This document shows positions 21,701 through 29,955 of a DNA stretch of 64,000 bases, in pieces; within the stretch, counting starts at the first letter, position 1; each line of letters opens with the position of its first letter. The stretch spans positions 2,914,001 to 2,978,000 of the forward strand of contig JAZGTN010000022.1 in the NCBI GenBank assembly GCA_037783415.1. The letters are read 5' to 3'. This DNA is from Leptasterias polaris (taxonomy: Eukaryota > Echinodermata > Asteroidea > Forcipulatida > Asteriidae). A model generated the notes under the pieces. It did not search any database and was not told where the DNA came from. It saw only the letters and a list, made by a program, of their open reading frames with translations. Position numbers and translations under genes: made by a program.

Positions 21701-23818
21701 GCTGCGTGCTTTTCTCTCATATATTTAAGACGAGGGTCATTGAATTGGTAACGGAACAATTTGCAAGACCTTTTTACAATCATGGGTAGGTATTTTTCTA
21801 TGAGTTGTGGTTTGCATCAAGGATTTGCATCGAGGATAAAGGACCTTATCCTCGTTGCAAATCTGTGATGCAAATTTTGCATATCTAGTGACATCTCATT
21901 AAAAAAATGCCTACCCATGATTGTACACACACAAAAATGTCTTGCAAATTGTTTGTGTTTTACCCGTAAACTGAGGTGTGTTAAGCACTGTGTACTCTAC
22001 TCAGTACTTTCTCGAACATCTATTAAAATTGTTGTGGCACCCACTGCTTAAAAAATGAAGGATTCAAACTGCCTGTGCCTCTAGTTACCGGGCAAGCTCG
22101 GTGGTTCTAATAGTAAGACATCTGCACTAGAATTGCAGAGGTCATGGGTTTGAATCCAAACCGAGTATATGGCTGTAGATTTTGTTTTCACAGGGCTCTG
22201 TGGAAGTGATGAGTATGCAGTGCTTAGTGAACATCTTTGTATGAATGAAACACAAATAGTAGAGGTGTTTTGTTTTCAACAACAGATAGAAAACCGTAAA
22301 TAGGAACTTGGTATAAATCACTCCTCCAACTCTTTGTCAGCTTTTTGCCAAATTTTCAATTCAATTAACCTTCAACTTTGATAGGAACATTGATATTAAA
22401 TACTGAAATGGGATTGATTGATGATATGAAAAGGCATGAAAACTGTTGTCCGCATGCTTTATAGAGAAGTAAAACTTTGATTTTGTAATGATGTGCTGTT
22501 TTGTGTGTTTTTTCCTTTCTCAAGGAGCAAGTGCCCAGCTTCCAGTGGAGTGAGATAAGACAGTACGAGGTGGATGATGAAGGGATGGCATTCTGCTTCG
22601 AGTACGCCAAGGAGGGAAAGAAACCAAGATGGGTCAAGATTTATACAAAATATGTAAGATTTGTTAAGTTTTAGTTATTGGTTGATATAAAGACTCTGTT
22701 AGAGTCGAAACATCATGTCATTAATTTTTGTTTGCATTTATACCATACATCCTTTTGGTAGGTAAGCAGTTTGCAACAGCTAATTCTACTTTCTCATCAT
22801 TATCTTATTAGTAAATAGATTACCCATTCCTCTTTTCAGTTTAACTACATGAATGAATGCGTTGAGCGCATTTTGAAGGAGATACAGTGGACCAAAGACA
22901 ACGCCAATCATCAACAAGACGAGGAACAAGACGGGGATGAGGAGGAAGAGGAGGAGGAAGATGAGGACGAGGACGAGGACGAGGAGGAGGAGGAGAGGGC
23001 TCAGGCTCAGGCTATCGCATTACAAAATAATAAGGTAATAATCGCTCATCATCAACATCATCAGGCTGTCTTTGTCCAGTGTTGGATAAAAATTGATAGA
23101 TTGATTTAATTAAGTTTATTTTGTATTTATTTATTTTGTCCCCCTTCTTTTTCAACTAGTAGGTTTAAGTTCACCACTGTTTGAATTCAGTTATTTCTAC
23201 TAGTAGGTTTAAGTTCACCACTGTTTGAATTCAGTTATTTCTACTAGTAGGTTTAAGTTCACCACTGTTTGGATTCAGTTATTTCTACTAGTAGGTTTAA
23301 GTTCACCACTGTTTGAATTCAGTTATTTCTACTAGTAGGTTTAAGTTCACCACTGTTTGAATTCAGTTATTTCTACTAGTAGGTTTAAGTTCACCACTGT
23401 TTGAATTCAGTTATTTCTACTAGTAGGTTTAAGTTCACCACTGTTTGAATTCAGTTATTTCTACTAGTGGGTTTAAGTTCACCACTGTTTGAATTCAGTT
23501 ATTTCTACTAGTAGGTTTAAGTTCACATCTGAAAAGGAAGAAATATGAGTATTATGAACCAGTAGGTTGGACAGCTTTTAGTAGCCCACAGGGCAAGTTG
23601 AGAAGTGTAAAGTCCATATGCCGGGCCATGTTAGGGGAGAGGCCTGTGTCTAGTGTATTGTACATGTAAGTGGCATTCTTACTGCAAACATTATTTGTGT
23701 ATTTTCATTTTGTTCCCCCTTTTTTTTCGTTTGTTGACAGGAATCATCAAAAAGTAAAGTTCGAACGACTGAGACAGCCGGTAAGATATTTGACACCCTC
23801 AACGAAGATGACCTCTGA
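2255..23818 (+). CDS. SNX27: Sorting nexin 27 (PDZ-PX-FERM-like), 3' part of gene
   Basis: SNX27 is the early-endosome adaptor that recycles PDZ-ligand cargo with retromer and the WASH complex. Visible coding exons are 2255-2483, 4193-4385, 5665-5741, 10023-10142, 14699-14774, 15470-15636, 17948-18037, 19754-19903, 22525-22653, 22840-23034 and 23741-23818. All junctions are GT-AG and every phase agrees; together they give about 500 residues. Exon 1 is the end of the PDZ domain ([14 protein letters not shown]). Exons 2-3 are the PX domain, with the phosphoinositide-binding HRYSQF and WPFSLSEQQ. Exons 4-10 are the FERM-like F1-F3 lobes ([61 protein letters not shown]). The start codon and first PDZ exons are outside the window. 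Unlike the human protein, which ends soon after the FNYM helix, this one continues with a strongly acidic Glu/Asp stretch of about 30 residues and ends EDDL. Exon 11 is the least certain. Confidence 0.95.
2724..3165. repeat. Inverted-terminal repeat element (AATAGACCTTT family)
   Basis: It begins AATAGACCTTT and ends AATAGAAAGGTCTTT, and shares its body (TTTTTGCCAAC, TGTTGGAAACAAA, CGTCCATGCCAAC) with 5785-6095 and, inverted, 32565-32880. A second palindrome, TATAGACTGTACATTGGGACC to CGAGACTTGCACTGTA (about 2737-2855), appears to be inserted in it; the same small element stands alone at 49863. It lies in the intron between the first two visible SNX27 exons. Confidence 0.6.
3322..3716 (+). mobile_element. 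tRNA-derived SINE with (ATT)n tail
   Basis: The head GTCGTAGCCGAGCGGTTAAG is a Ser/Leu-type A box, and GGGTTCGAATCCC at about 3387 is a B box. The body runs through CTTGAGCAAGACACTTAAC and CCCAGGGAGCTGAGATGG. It ends in GCGCTATATAAGAGCCG followed by a run of about 18 ATT units. Related copies: 9035 (+), 15145, 20195, 26260, 36080 and 49545 (all -). Confidence 0.85.
4998..5098 (-). mobile_element. tRNA-headed SINE (GGGCTAGATAGCTCAG family)
   Basis: On the minus strand it reads GGGCTAGATAGCTCAGTTGG, then a B box with a duplicated GCAGGTTC, then TCCCATTCTAGTG. It is not a functional tRNA: the arm after the B box does not pair with the 5' end, and copies of the same unit lie at 14284-14515 and 32105-32240. 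Confidence 0.7.
5436..5573 (-). mobile_element. MITE, CAGGCCTGGAATT family
   Basis: A diverged minus-strand copy: GTCCTGAAATTTCATC at one end, AATTCCTGGACTG at the other, with GAGAGGGCAAGGCCATTT and AGGGGCACCAATGCC between. SNX27 intron. Confidence 0.65.
5785..6095. repeat. Dispersed repeat, AATAGACCTTT family
   Basis: It starts AATAGACCTTTCTATTG and ends AACAATGGAAAGGTCT, with the same body as 2724-3165 and 32565-32880. A further palindromic fragment, AGACCCCTTGCATA to GAGGGGTCT, adjoins it to about 6220. Confidence 0.65.
7434..7520 (+). mobile_element. tRNA-like SINE head
   Basis: CTTGGTGGTCTAGCAGTTCAG followed by GTGGGTTCGAACCCAACCAG resembles tRNA A and B boxes. The same unit, diverged, occurs at 22086-22250 and, inverted, around 10245-10500, so it is a dispersed repeat and not a tRNA gene. 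Confidence 0.55.
7969..8170. mobile_element. Palindromic MITE (GGTTACCAGCC family), degenerate
   Basis: Contains GGTTTCAAAGAGCTG, AAGGTTACCAGCCAAAAT, TTTTTGCTCAGCAGAAAA and TTTTCTGCTTAAGCAGC, matching in order the copies at 16430-16792 and 44057-44251. Confidence 0.6.
9035..9560 (+). mobile_element. tRNA-derived SINE interrupted by a MITE
   Basis: Same SINE as at 3322: B box GGGTTCGATTCTC, then CTTGAGCAAGGCACTTAACC, the GGGAGTTGAGAAAG block and a short ATTATT tail. It is split by the element at 9219-9392. Confidence 0.75.
9219..9392. mobile_element. MITE with ATAGACCTTATGCAT termini
   Basis: The termini are ATAGACCTTATGCAT and its exact inverse ATGCATAAGGTCTAT, each next to GACGTCA-like sequence (ATGACGTCATTT; GGTGACGTCA). 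The SINE sequence resumes on both sides, so it inserted after the SINE did. Confidence 0.85.
10293..10661. repeat. Long inverted repeat (hairpin) around a tRNA-like core
   Basis: The left arm, about 10293-10427, runs CTCTCTAACCCTACAACTCC through TTTTACACTTACACCAA to GTCCTGTGAAAA. The right arm, about 10545-10661, is its near-exact inverse, ending GGGGAGTTGTAGGGTTAGAG. The loop carries GGGTTCGAACCC and a diverged A box. A second partial copy of the same unit lies just upstream at 10186-10292. SNX27 intron. Confidence 0.85.
10795..10925 (+). repeat. SINE-like 3' segment
   Basis: GTAGCCGCGTCCCC..., GATGATTTACCCTCCCAAAT and ATTATTATT match the end of the element at 29688-29955. Confidence 0.5.
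11330..11610. repeat. Dispersed repeat with homopolymer core
   Basis: TTTTTAACTGGAAATC, a C10-T16 run, GATAAAACCATATATA, CCAGATTGCAGA, GGCTTTTAAAACCAAAGATA and GCTCGCAAGCTTTCGCACTT recur in the same order at 20440-20705; a weaker relative is at 56400-56530. Confidence 0.65.
12423..12580 (+). mobile_element. MITE, CAGGCCTGGAATT family, complete
   Basis: The best-preserved copy: 13-bp inverted termini CAGGCCTGGAATT and AATTCCAGGCCTG. It is flanked by a perfect 6-bp target duplication TACATG (12417-12422 and 12581-12586). It has no coding capacity. SNX27 intron. Confidence 0.95.
13531..13557. repeat. Homopolymer T/G tract
   Basis: A T run is followed directly by a run of about 14 G, a likely replication or assembly weak point in a SNX27 intron. 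Confidence 0.9.
14284..14515 (+). mobile_element. tRNA-headed SINE flanked by its own inverted ends
   Basis: GTTGAACAAAGAAAAAATTACTAG at the start mirrors the end (TTTATCTTTGTTCGACC and GGTTCAACCCAAAATGATTT). Between them lie GGGAGACCACCAACTTTAGG, GGGCTAGATACATG, a diverged A box and GCAGGTTCAAGTCC. Same family as 4998-5098 and 32105-32240. Confidence 0.65.
15145..15325 (-). mobile_element. tRNA-derived SINE, minus-strand copy
   Basis: Minus strand: GTGTTGTGGCTGAGCGGTCAAG (A box), GTGTGGGATCGAGTTCC (B box), CCTTAAGCAAACAG. It lies in the intron just upstream of the SNX27 exon at 15470. Confidence 0.75.
16430..16792. mobile_element. Two palindromic MITEs in inverted orientation
   Basis: The first (about 16430-16585) reads GGTTACCAGCCAAAATTCC to TTTGCTAAGCAGTATTTTC. 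The second (about 16590-16792) reads the same elements inverted: TTTTGGCTGGTAACTTG, CTGCTAAGCAA, GTGAAATTGGACCC. SNX27 intron. Confidence 0.75.
16863..17240. mobile_element. MITE-like element, CTTTGACAATTACCAA family
   Basis: The end CAAATTTTCACAGGTTTGTT, then TTTATGCATATGTTGGG, then GGTCTTTGACAATTACCAA matches 35279-35397 and, more weakly, 12060-12165. The start is AAAGGGAGGGTAGACTTTTTGG. Confidence 0.6.
17460..17760 (-). pseudogene. Possible degraded coding fragment, unrecognised
   Basis: This stretch is markedly richer in G+C than its surroundings and is open in several minus-strand frames. One frame gives [20 protein letters not shown] then LPPFDTVQ. The next gives [20 protein letters not shown] followed by [20 protein letters not shown]. 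Read together with a single frame change near 17640 they look protein-like. It lies antisense inside a SNX27 intron, with no splice sites or start that I can defend. It could be an old retrocopy or exapted repeat; I do not recognise the family, and chance is not excluded. Confidence 0.3.
18064..18614. mobile_element. Inverted-terminal element flanked by a direct repeat
   Basis: TTAAAGGTGGG near 18106 and its inverse CCCCACCTTTAA ending at 18590 bound about 485 bp. Outside them CGTGTACTTGGGCCCAGTTT occurs directly repeated at 18064 and 18593. Short AT-rich non-coding interior. SNX27 intron. Confidence 0.55.
18860..18975. repeat. Dispersed repeat (GACCAAAAGGACC family)
   Basis: GTTGCAAACTGCTTAACGACC, AAAAGGACCTGTGGTATGAA and CACCCTAGAAGAGTCTTTC recur at 37108-37235 and, inverted, at about 22680-22785. 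Confidence 0.65.
20195..20430. repeat. Truncated SINE (-) next to palindromic MITE fragment
   Basis: TTTACGTCCCATCGGAAAGA, AAGTGTCTTGCTGAAGGACA and CATGACCGGGACTCG are the minus-strand SINE up to its B box. It is followed by GGATTTCATGGTTCTGCG to GCAGATCCATGAAATTGTACC, an inverted-repeat fragment like 26713-26960. Confidence 0.6.
20440..20705. repeat. Dispersed repeat, second copy of 11330 type
   Basis: TTTTTAACCGGAAATC, a C11 run, an AT dinucleotide run, GATAAAACCATATATA, GGCTTTTAAAACCAAAGATA and GCGCGAAAGCTTGCGAGCAC match 11330-11610. Confidence 0.65.
20715..21515. repeat. Degenerate GAGATGTCATTCTTTAAA array with inserted retroelement tail
   Basis: Units starting GAGATGTCATTCTTTAAA recur near 20717, 20781, 20863, 21220, 21323 and 21491. 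They are interleaved with GGATTTGTCATT and GAAGTTGTCAT blocks at irregular spacing. A (TTTA)n run and TTTAACCAGGGTAGCCCAAT (20945-21175), typical of a non-LTR retroelement 3' end, interrupts the array. SNX27 intron between exons 19754 and 22525. Confidence 0.65.
22086..22250 (+). mobile_element. tRNA-like SINE
   Basis: CAAGCTCGGTGGTTCTAATAG, GGTCATGGGTTTGAATCC and CACAGGGCTCTGTGGAAGTG; the same family as 7434 and the hairpin at 10293. Confidence 0.55.
23157..23526. repeat. 44-bp tandem array, 8.4 copies
   Basis: Eight full units start at 23157 and every 44 bp to 23465, plus a partial unit at 23509. The unit runs TAGTAGGTTTAAGTTCACCA, then CTGTTTGAATTCAGTTATTT, then CTAC. Units are identical apart from single changes near 23272 (G for A) and 23469 (G for A). 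It lies in the intron between the last two SNX27 exons and has no spacers. Confidence 0.97.
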
Positions 23819-24709
23819 GGGAGTGACCTCTGCGCAAGCCTTGACCTTTGACCTAAAAAATGACATTGCCTTGATATATGGACTGAATGTGTTGATCAAT
23901 ATAAATGAGTGCATATTTGCATATTGAAACACATTAACATAATCATAGTATATATATATACATATATACCTATATATAGATATATACATATTCATGCTGT
24001 GCAGAGCATTTTAATGATATGCAGCTAATTCCAGTATGAATAATAATGTATTAGTTTTACACAGTTCATCAATATTCATATCCTGGTGAATGTGTAAAAT
24101 CATGGTTTACTCATTTTTTTAATTTTTTTATTCATTACGACAGATTAATTAACAAGTTCGCAAGATTTGAGTCTTGTACATGCCACTCCAAGTTGAAACA
24201 ATCCAAGCATACGAATGTGATGAGTCTCAAACTTGTTTGATTTTTCAACAAGTTAAAAAAATCCCACCCCACCCCCAACAGTGCTGCACTTTCAGACAAA
24301 ACTGTTTGAAATGCGTTCAAGATGAAATCAGTATGAAGTATTAAGTAACTGATTTACTTACAAGATGCTATCATATAAAATGGGTCTTTCCCTATGTGAA
24401 AACCAACGGTGAAAATATTTGCATTAAGTTGAAATAATGGAATGTTCCAGAACAGTTCGGATTTCACCTCGTGATTGTATTCTGCTATGTTGTGCTCATA
24501 CGCATCCAATACTTGTATATGAAATGTACACTTGAAACCTTTTAGGATGGAGTGTTCATGCTTTGAATTGTATAGCATTGTGTAGTGGTATAGCATCTAA
24601 GAGCTCTTGAAGCGCAGTAGAATATATAAACATAGTTTCTGCGCTCTACAAATGATTTATTATTATTATTATTATTATTCTTGATTCTTTTGCTCCAAGA
24701 GTTGTATCA

Positions 24710-24894
24710 ATTGCTAAAGCAGTCCTAGAGTTTCGTCTCTCAGAGGGCAAGGCCATTTTCATTTTCATTTTGCAAAGTGCACTTCCATTGGATTGAAGTC
24801 TAGGGGAAACTTTTGAGAGGGCATCAAGGCCAAGACCAGGGTCACAGAGGTCATGACCTCTGTGACATTTGCGTAATTCCAGTCCTGGTAAGGG
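24710..24894 (-). mobile_element. MITE, CAGGCCTGGAATT family
   Basis: Minus-strand copy from CAGTCCTAGAGTTTC to AATTCCAGTCCTG, with GAGGGCAAGGCCATTTTC and GGCATCAAGGCCAAGACC between. The flanking hexamers CTAAAG and GTAAGG match only at four of six positions. Confidence 0.75.
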
Positions 24895-25099
24895 CTGATC
24901 ATGCACATTTTAAAAAGTTTCTATTCGGTGCTTACTTACCCCAGAGAAAATTCCAGTGCTTTAAAAGTTTCTTGGCTTTGTCACACTTTTGTCTCTCTTT
25001 ATGTTCCAAATCCATGGATAACATTTTGTTTACTTGACCTTGTTGGACTGAATTTTGCTTATAAATTCAAATCCACCATATTTTCTGCAAGAGGAACAG

Positions 25100-25250
25100 G
25101 TGCTGATTTTCACAAAGCACTAAGATTCATCTCAAGATGAGTTGTCAGTGTTACCATAGTGATTTTTAATATGAAATCACACTTTGCTTAGCACTTAAGA
25201 TTGATACATGGTAAAGATCGATCTTAGGTCTTTGTAAAATCCGCTCCTGG
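25100..25250. mobile_element. MITE with GATTTTCACAAAG termini
   Basis: GATTTTCACAAAGCACTAAG to CTTAGGTCTTTGTAAAATC, with ATCTCAAGATGAGTTGTCAG and ACCATAGTGATTT inside. The same element is nested in PSMA4 at 44252-44400; a degenerate copy is at 8928-9040. Confidence 0.8.
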
Positions 25251-26259
25251 TTTGCCAATTTTTTTCTGAGTCTGAAGGTTCAGATGTTTAAGTATCTTAA
25301 TAGCACAAGACATCTAGGAAAGAGAGGGGAGGTGGTTGTTAAAGACATGTGAATGGGAAAATGATGCTGTACAAGTGTAAAAAATAAAATAAGATTAACT
25401 CAAAATAAGATACGAAAGAAATGTAATTAAACTTCATATTATGTAAGATATAATTGCAGACATTTGTTTAGGTGTAGATGCACTAACATATACAGTACTT
25501 GGAATATGAATTTAAGGATTTGCACATTAGGAAATCATAAATTAGCGTTGATGATCCACCATGATAGATTGTTTCATGGCCAAATATTAACGCGAGCAAG
25601 CCGCCACAAAGCTCAGTATTTGACTGGTGACCAAATTCTCCCAGAACTTAAACACGGTTGAAGTTAACTACTATATGACAACAGGCTATCATCACAAACT
25701 GCACTAAAAACTTAAAACTGTGTATTAAACAAGCATTGCGTGAGCACAACATTTGAAAATACCCATCAAATTAGAAAATATGATTATCTGTTTTAGAGTT
25801 TTAGAGACAGAATTCAACCAAATTATCTTGAAACCCAGTTTGAAAAATGATGACGCTCTTGACTCCATTTTTCTACCCGTTGTGTAATGCGGGATGAGGT
25901 GACCAAGCTAGATGTACCGAGCGCTGCGTGTGTTAACCTACCACTAAAAGTTAATAAAAAGTATGTGCTAATGGTAAATGACCCCGATAGTGTACCCCCA
26001 TTTGACTCGCCACCGCCACTTGAGGCCATCATGCCTCATGACTTATAGAACCGTTCTAAATAACCCGTTCTAAATCTGCTTCGCTTTTAAGAGAGGATGC
26101 TCCCCATGTTGGCATTGATGCCTCATAAGTGAACTTAAATCACTGTAGCTGGTAAGCCCAAGGAAACCTGTAAACAAGGGTGCTCCTACTCTTCCATGAT
26201 AAGGGCTCTGGGTTCTTTTATGTGCACTATCATTGCTAGTACATGGGACATACGGCTTA

Positions 26260-26400
26260 ATGTTCCACCGGAAGGACAAAGTAATTATGGTAAAGCACCT
26301 AAGTCAAGGACAAAAGTGCCCCGACCGGGACCTGAACCCACACTCTGCTGATAAGAGACACCAGAGCTTGAGTCCGGTGCTCTTAACCGCATGGTAGTAT
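26260..26400 (-). mobile_element. tRNA-derived SINE, minus-strand copy
   Basis: Minus strand: GCGGTTAAGAGCACCGGACTC (A-box arm), GTGTGGGTTCAGGTCCC (B box), then CTTAGGTGCTTTACCA. Confidence 0.75.
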
Positions 26401-26712
26401 AATGAGCGTTTTATAAAGCAAGACAGTAATGCATGGACAGCCGTACTGATAAGTGATGGTGGCCGAGCGAATCATACTGCATACTGATATGACTTCATCC
26501 ATTCCCATCATATTGATTGGAATTACTGGATATTTCTTTGTTACTTACAAGTATGTATATAATTTGGAATACATAAATACAATATGAAAATTGCATAACT
26601 GCTTTATACAAAATGGTGTGAGGGTGATTGTTTTTTTTCATTGGTTGAAATTGTTATTGTACTGCATAATGACTGAAATTGTATTCACCTGCATTCAAGC
26701 TTCAAGTCTACC

Positions 26713-26960
26713 CCCTGTGATGCTTACCGCCGAATTCTGTGCTTACCATTACCACTCTCCGCTTACTGCGCAAGCGCTGAATTTCTGCGCTAACTGTGTA
26801 AGCGAAGAGTGCCTAGTAACATGGAGTACGCACCCGCACAAGCAGAAATTCCCTGCTAACCCGTGAAATGCACTTGACGTAAGCATGGAATTCATTCCCT
26901 GCTTCTGTAAGCGCCGATTCTTTGATTACGGTAAGCAGAGCCATGAAACTGGGCCCTGTT
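26713..26960. mobile_element. Palindromic MITE (GCTTACCGCCGAATTC type)
   Basis: GCTTACCGCCGAATTCTG near the left matches, inverted, GAAATTCCCTGC and GGTAAGCAGAGCCATGAAACT with GGGCCCT on the right. Truncated relatives: 20320-20430 and 58742-58865. Confidence 0.6.
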
Positions 26961-28017
26961 TGCAAAAGCTTACTCCTAACTATGTGACAATGTCATTAGT
27001 CTGAGGATTTGAACACTCCGCGTCGGTATTTTGAGAAAACAATTTACAAATGACACGTAATGCTGAACAACCTTCAGGGTGTAGAGGTCATTCAGAAAAG
27101 TAAATGTCAACAAACAAATTTGGTTTTTTTTTTCTTTTTTTCTTCAAAATTGTGGGTGGGTGGGTCAAAAGAAATTACTGAAATTCAGTTTGTATTAAAA
27201 AAAAATTGTTTTTTATTTTATATATATTAACCCCCCAAAAAGAAAGAAAAAAAACCAAGCTGGCCAAGATCGTCATCATTCAGGAATAAACAACAAAGCT
27301 GTTTGTTTAAGCCAGGAAAAGCCATTGGAACGACTGATTTTGGAGACCTTTGATCTAAACTACATGTACATGTATCTGGTTTATTTGAGGCATTACTTTG
27401 GTCTTCAGTGTATAGATTATAGGAAGCCATTAAATATTTGAAAATCAAAAATTGGGGTGGGTGAGTCAAAAAACTTCATTTTGTTCTCAATTTTTTTAAA
27501 ACATAGACTATTCTGAATGGCTTCTTAATTGCTGTACGTCTCTCGAGTAAGAGTTTAGCTGGTAACTTTCTAAGAAAACTCAGAGAAACAACCAGTGATG
27601 TACCAAACCCTCAAGCAATTACATGTACTTGTAATTTTGTTAAATCCTTTTATATTGTTTAAGAAGTTAATGATAAAGTGGGAGAGGAAATTTGTTTGGT
27701 TAAATATATATTTTACAACTTATGGTGTTTGTTTAAATCGAGCTAAAATTAGTTTATGGGTGTTGGATTATTGGCTACTCATCTCAGATTTGATGATTTT
27801 CAATTTGAATTTCTTAGTTATATTCGTCATTTGTTTAAGGGAATGAAAAATGTTTAGCTAAATAGTACAATCGGGGTTGCTTCTGTGGAAAAAAAAATCT
27901 GTATATATAAATTGTTTATTTTTACAAATTTAAGTTGTGATGTCTAGTCCATGGTAGATATTTTGCTTGATGAAGGTTAGCACTCTGCTCTTGAGTCATT
28001 TTACGCCTAAACATGGC

Positions 28018-28215
28018 TACCATTAATAATAATAGTGGCTTCTTTTATAGCACTCATATCCGTCACTCAGTGACGCTCAAGGCGCTTCAACAGTCAGTAT
28101 TTTCCTGAAAGGTATATGGAGCTATGATTTGAAGTATGAGACCTATTCCTTAACATACATGTAGCACCATGTAATGGTTTACAAGGTGCTGTGGCGCAAT
28201 ATGCAGCCAATCAAA
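28018..28215. repeat. Dispersed repeat with TATAGCACTC / GGCGCTT ends
   Basis: TTTTATAGCACTCATATCCG, CAGTGACGCTCAAGGCGCTT and TTTACAAGGTGCTGTGGC recur diverged at 31404-31570, where the sequence reads TATATAGCGCTTTATC and TTTACAAGGTGCTGTGAC. Confidence 0.5.
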
Positions 28216-28731
28216 CGATTGTTGTTTTTTCAGTACAAGTGTCTGATAAAAACAACAGATATTCTGTTTTGTTTTTGAAACTTTGGAAAATGTCAATTCT
28301 GGACACGACTTTCACAATGACCAGTCTTTGTGTGAATGGAGGTTGGTCAAATCTTGCGGCCGTTTGCGACCGCCATTGGCATTTTGGTACGAGCCGCTTG
28401 TCGATTTATTACATCATTGATTTTGATAAGAGTGAATTCAATTCCATCATCTAGTTCTCAATAAACACACCATTTTTAACCAAACTGTTATCAAATTAGA
28501 TGATCCTGTTTAAGTGCAAATGTAAACAAACACAAAATTATTATTTCTTGTCGGGAGTTTGTGCGTGTTTACATTTATGATTGTGCTTATTTCTATTGCG
28601 GCAATTAAAATAAGCTATTCTGATTTGGGATGGGGTTTTTAAAATGCTATTTTTGTTCTCTGAACAGTATTTTTGACATCAAGCATACATATGTTTTTCA
28701 GTCATAACTTCTTCATGTCTTGGACAGTTAA

Positions 28732-28870
28732 ATGCGGATCCTTTAATGTTGCATATTCATAAGCATGTAATTATATGCATATTTGTTAGGACATAAGGAG
28801 ATCCAACTGCAGATCCATTAACGTTAAATATTCATAAGCATATAATTATATGCGGATTAGTAAAGAATTC
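28732..28870. repeat. Degenerate tandem duplication, about 75 bp
   Basis: GCGGATCCTTTAATGTT... and GCAGATCCATTAACGTT... both continue into ATTCATAAGCAT-TAATTATATGC. Confidence 0.7.
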
Positions 28871-29687
28871 CGGTCATGAATTATTCAGCTTTTGCCTTAG
28901 CGTTAGATGTATTGGATACTTTTATATCTTAATATTATAATCAAACTCCGACAAGCTGTTTCATTTTGTAGTATGTAGGCTCAGTTCTTTTTCCTTTCAA
29001 TTTAAAAATTGTTTTTACAAATTCACTGGATTTGTATATATATATGATATGATTAACTATTATTAGACATATTTTCACTGTACATCAAAAAATTGGCCGG
29101 AGATTCTTGAGTATGCTGCAAATATGTTGACAAAATAATTGTAAAAAAGAAAAAACTAAAAAATAAGTATACTTGAAATAATATATTGCAGTTATGGTTT
29201 TGTTGCAAATTCTTTGTCATATTGGTTGTCAATGCATTGTTAGTTTCTTTAAAAGGGAAGTGGTCACACAGATTCCTCAGTTTTTTTAAAGGTTAATTAT
29301 TTTTTGACCAACCCTCCCACCCCAATTTTTTGCTGCAATTTTGAAAATAAACTGTTTTATTTTCAATATCTTTCTGTGACCCACCCTTATTTTCTGAAAG
29401 AAAACAAACATTGATAATCCTGAATGGCCCCTTTGGACTTGTTACTCTTATAGATGAAGCTATGTCCTTGGCTTTGACTGTATTTCAGATTGAATGTGCA
29501 GGGATTTGCTACCAGTGTGGTCTTTATGATAAATGAGCTCTGATGGATTGAAACCAGTTTCTTATAGTTAACAGTCCTTAACTTTATCTTGAAGATGAAT
29601 CAGATAGCTTTAGTTTTTGGTGAAACAAATACTTTGATGCTCAAACCTTATGACGGTTGGGTTCTTTTTCTGGAACCAGTGGCATGA

Positions 29688-29955
29688 ATGCCTGGTACAG
29701 CACTCACCTCTCACTACTGTGGGCCTGGTTCGATTCTCGGCTAAGGCCATATGTGAGTAGAGTTTTGGGTTGGTTCTTTCCTATGCCACAATAGTTTTTC
29801 TCCAGGCCCTCTGGTTTTCCTCCAACACTTTTGATCTTTTTAGTCATATTATATGGTTCAAGTGACTGGCTGCATACACCCTGCGGCTCGAACACGTTGT
29901 AGCCACGCCCTTCGCAAGTGAGAATGACTTACCTCCCAAATCATTATTACTTTTT
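29688..29955 (+). mobile_element. SINE-like element
   Basis: GTGGGCCTGGTTCGATTCTC is B-box-like. It is followed by TATGCCACAATAGTTTTTC, TCAAGTGACTGGCTGCATAC and GTAGCCACGCCCTTCG, ending CCTCCCAAATCATTATTAC; the end is shared with 10795-10925. Confidence 0.55.

Noticed and set aside
23157..23526. Regular 44-bp repeats suggesting a CRISPR array
   Set aside because: The repeats are contiguous with no unique spacers, and the locus is an intron of an animal gene.
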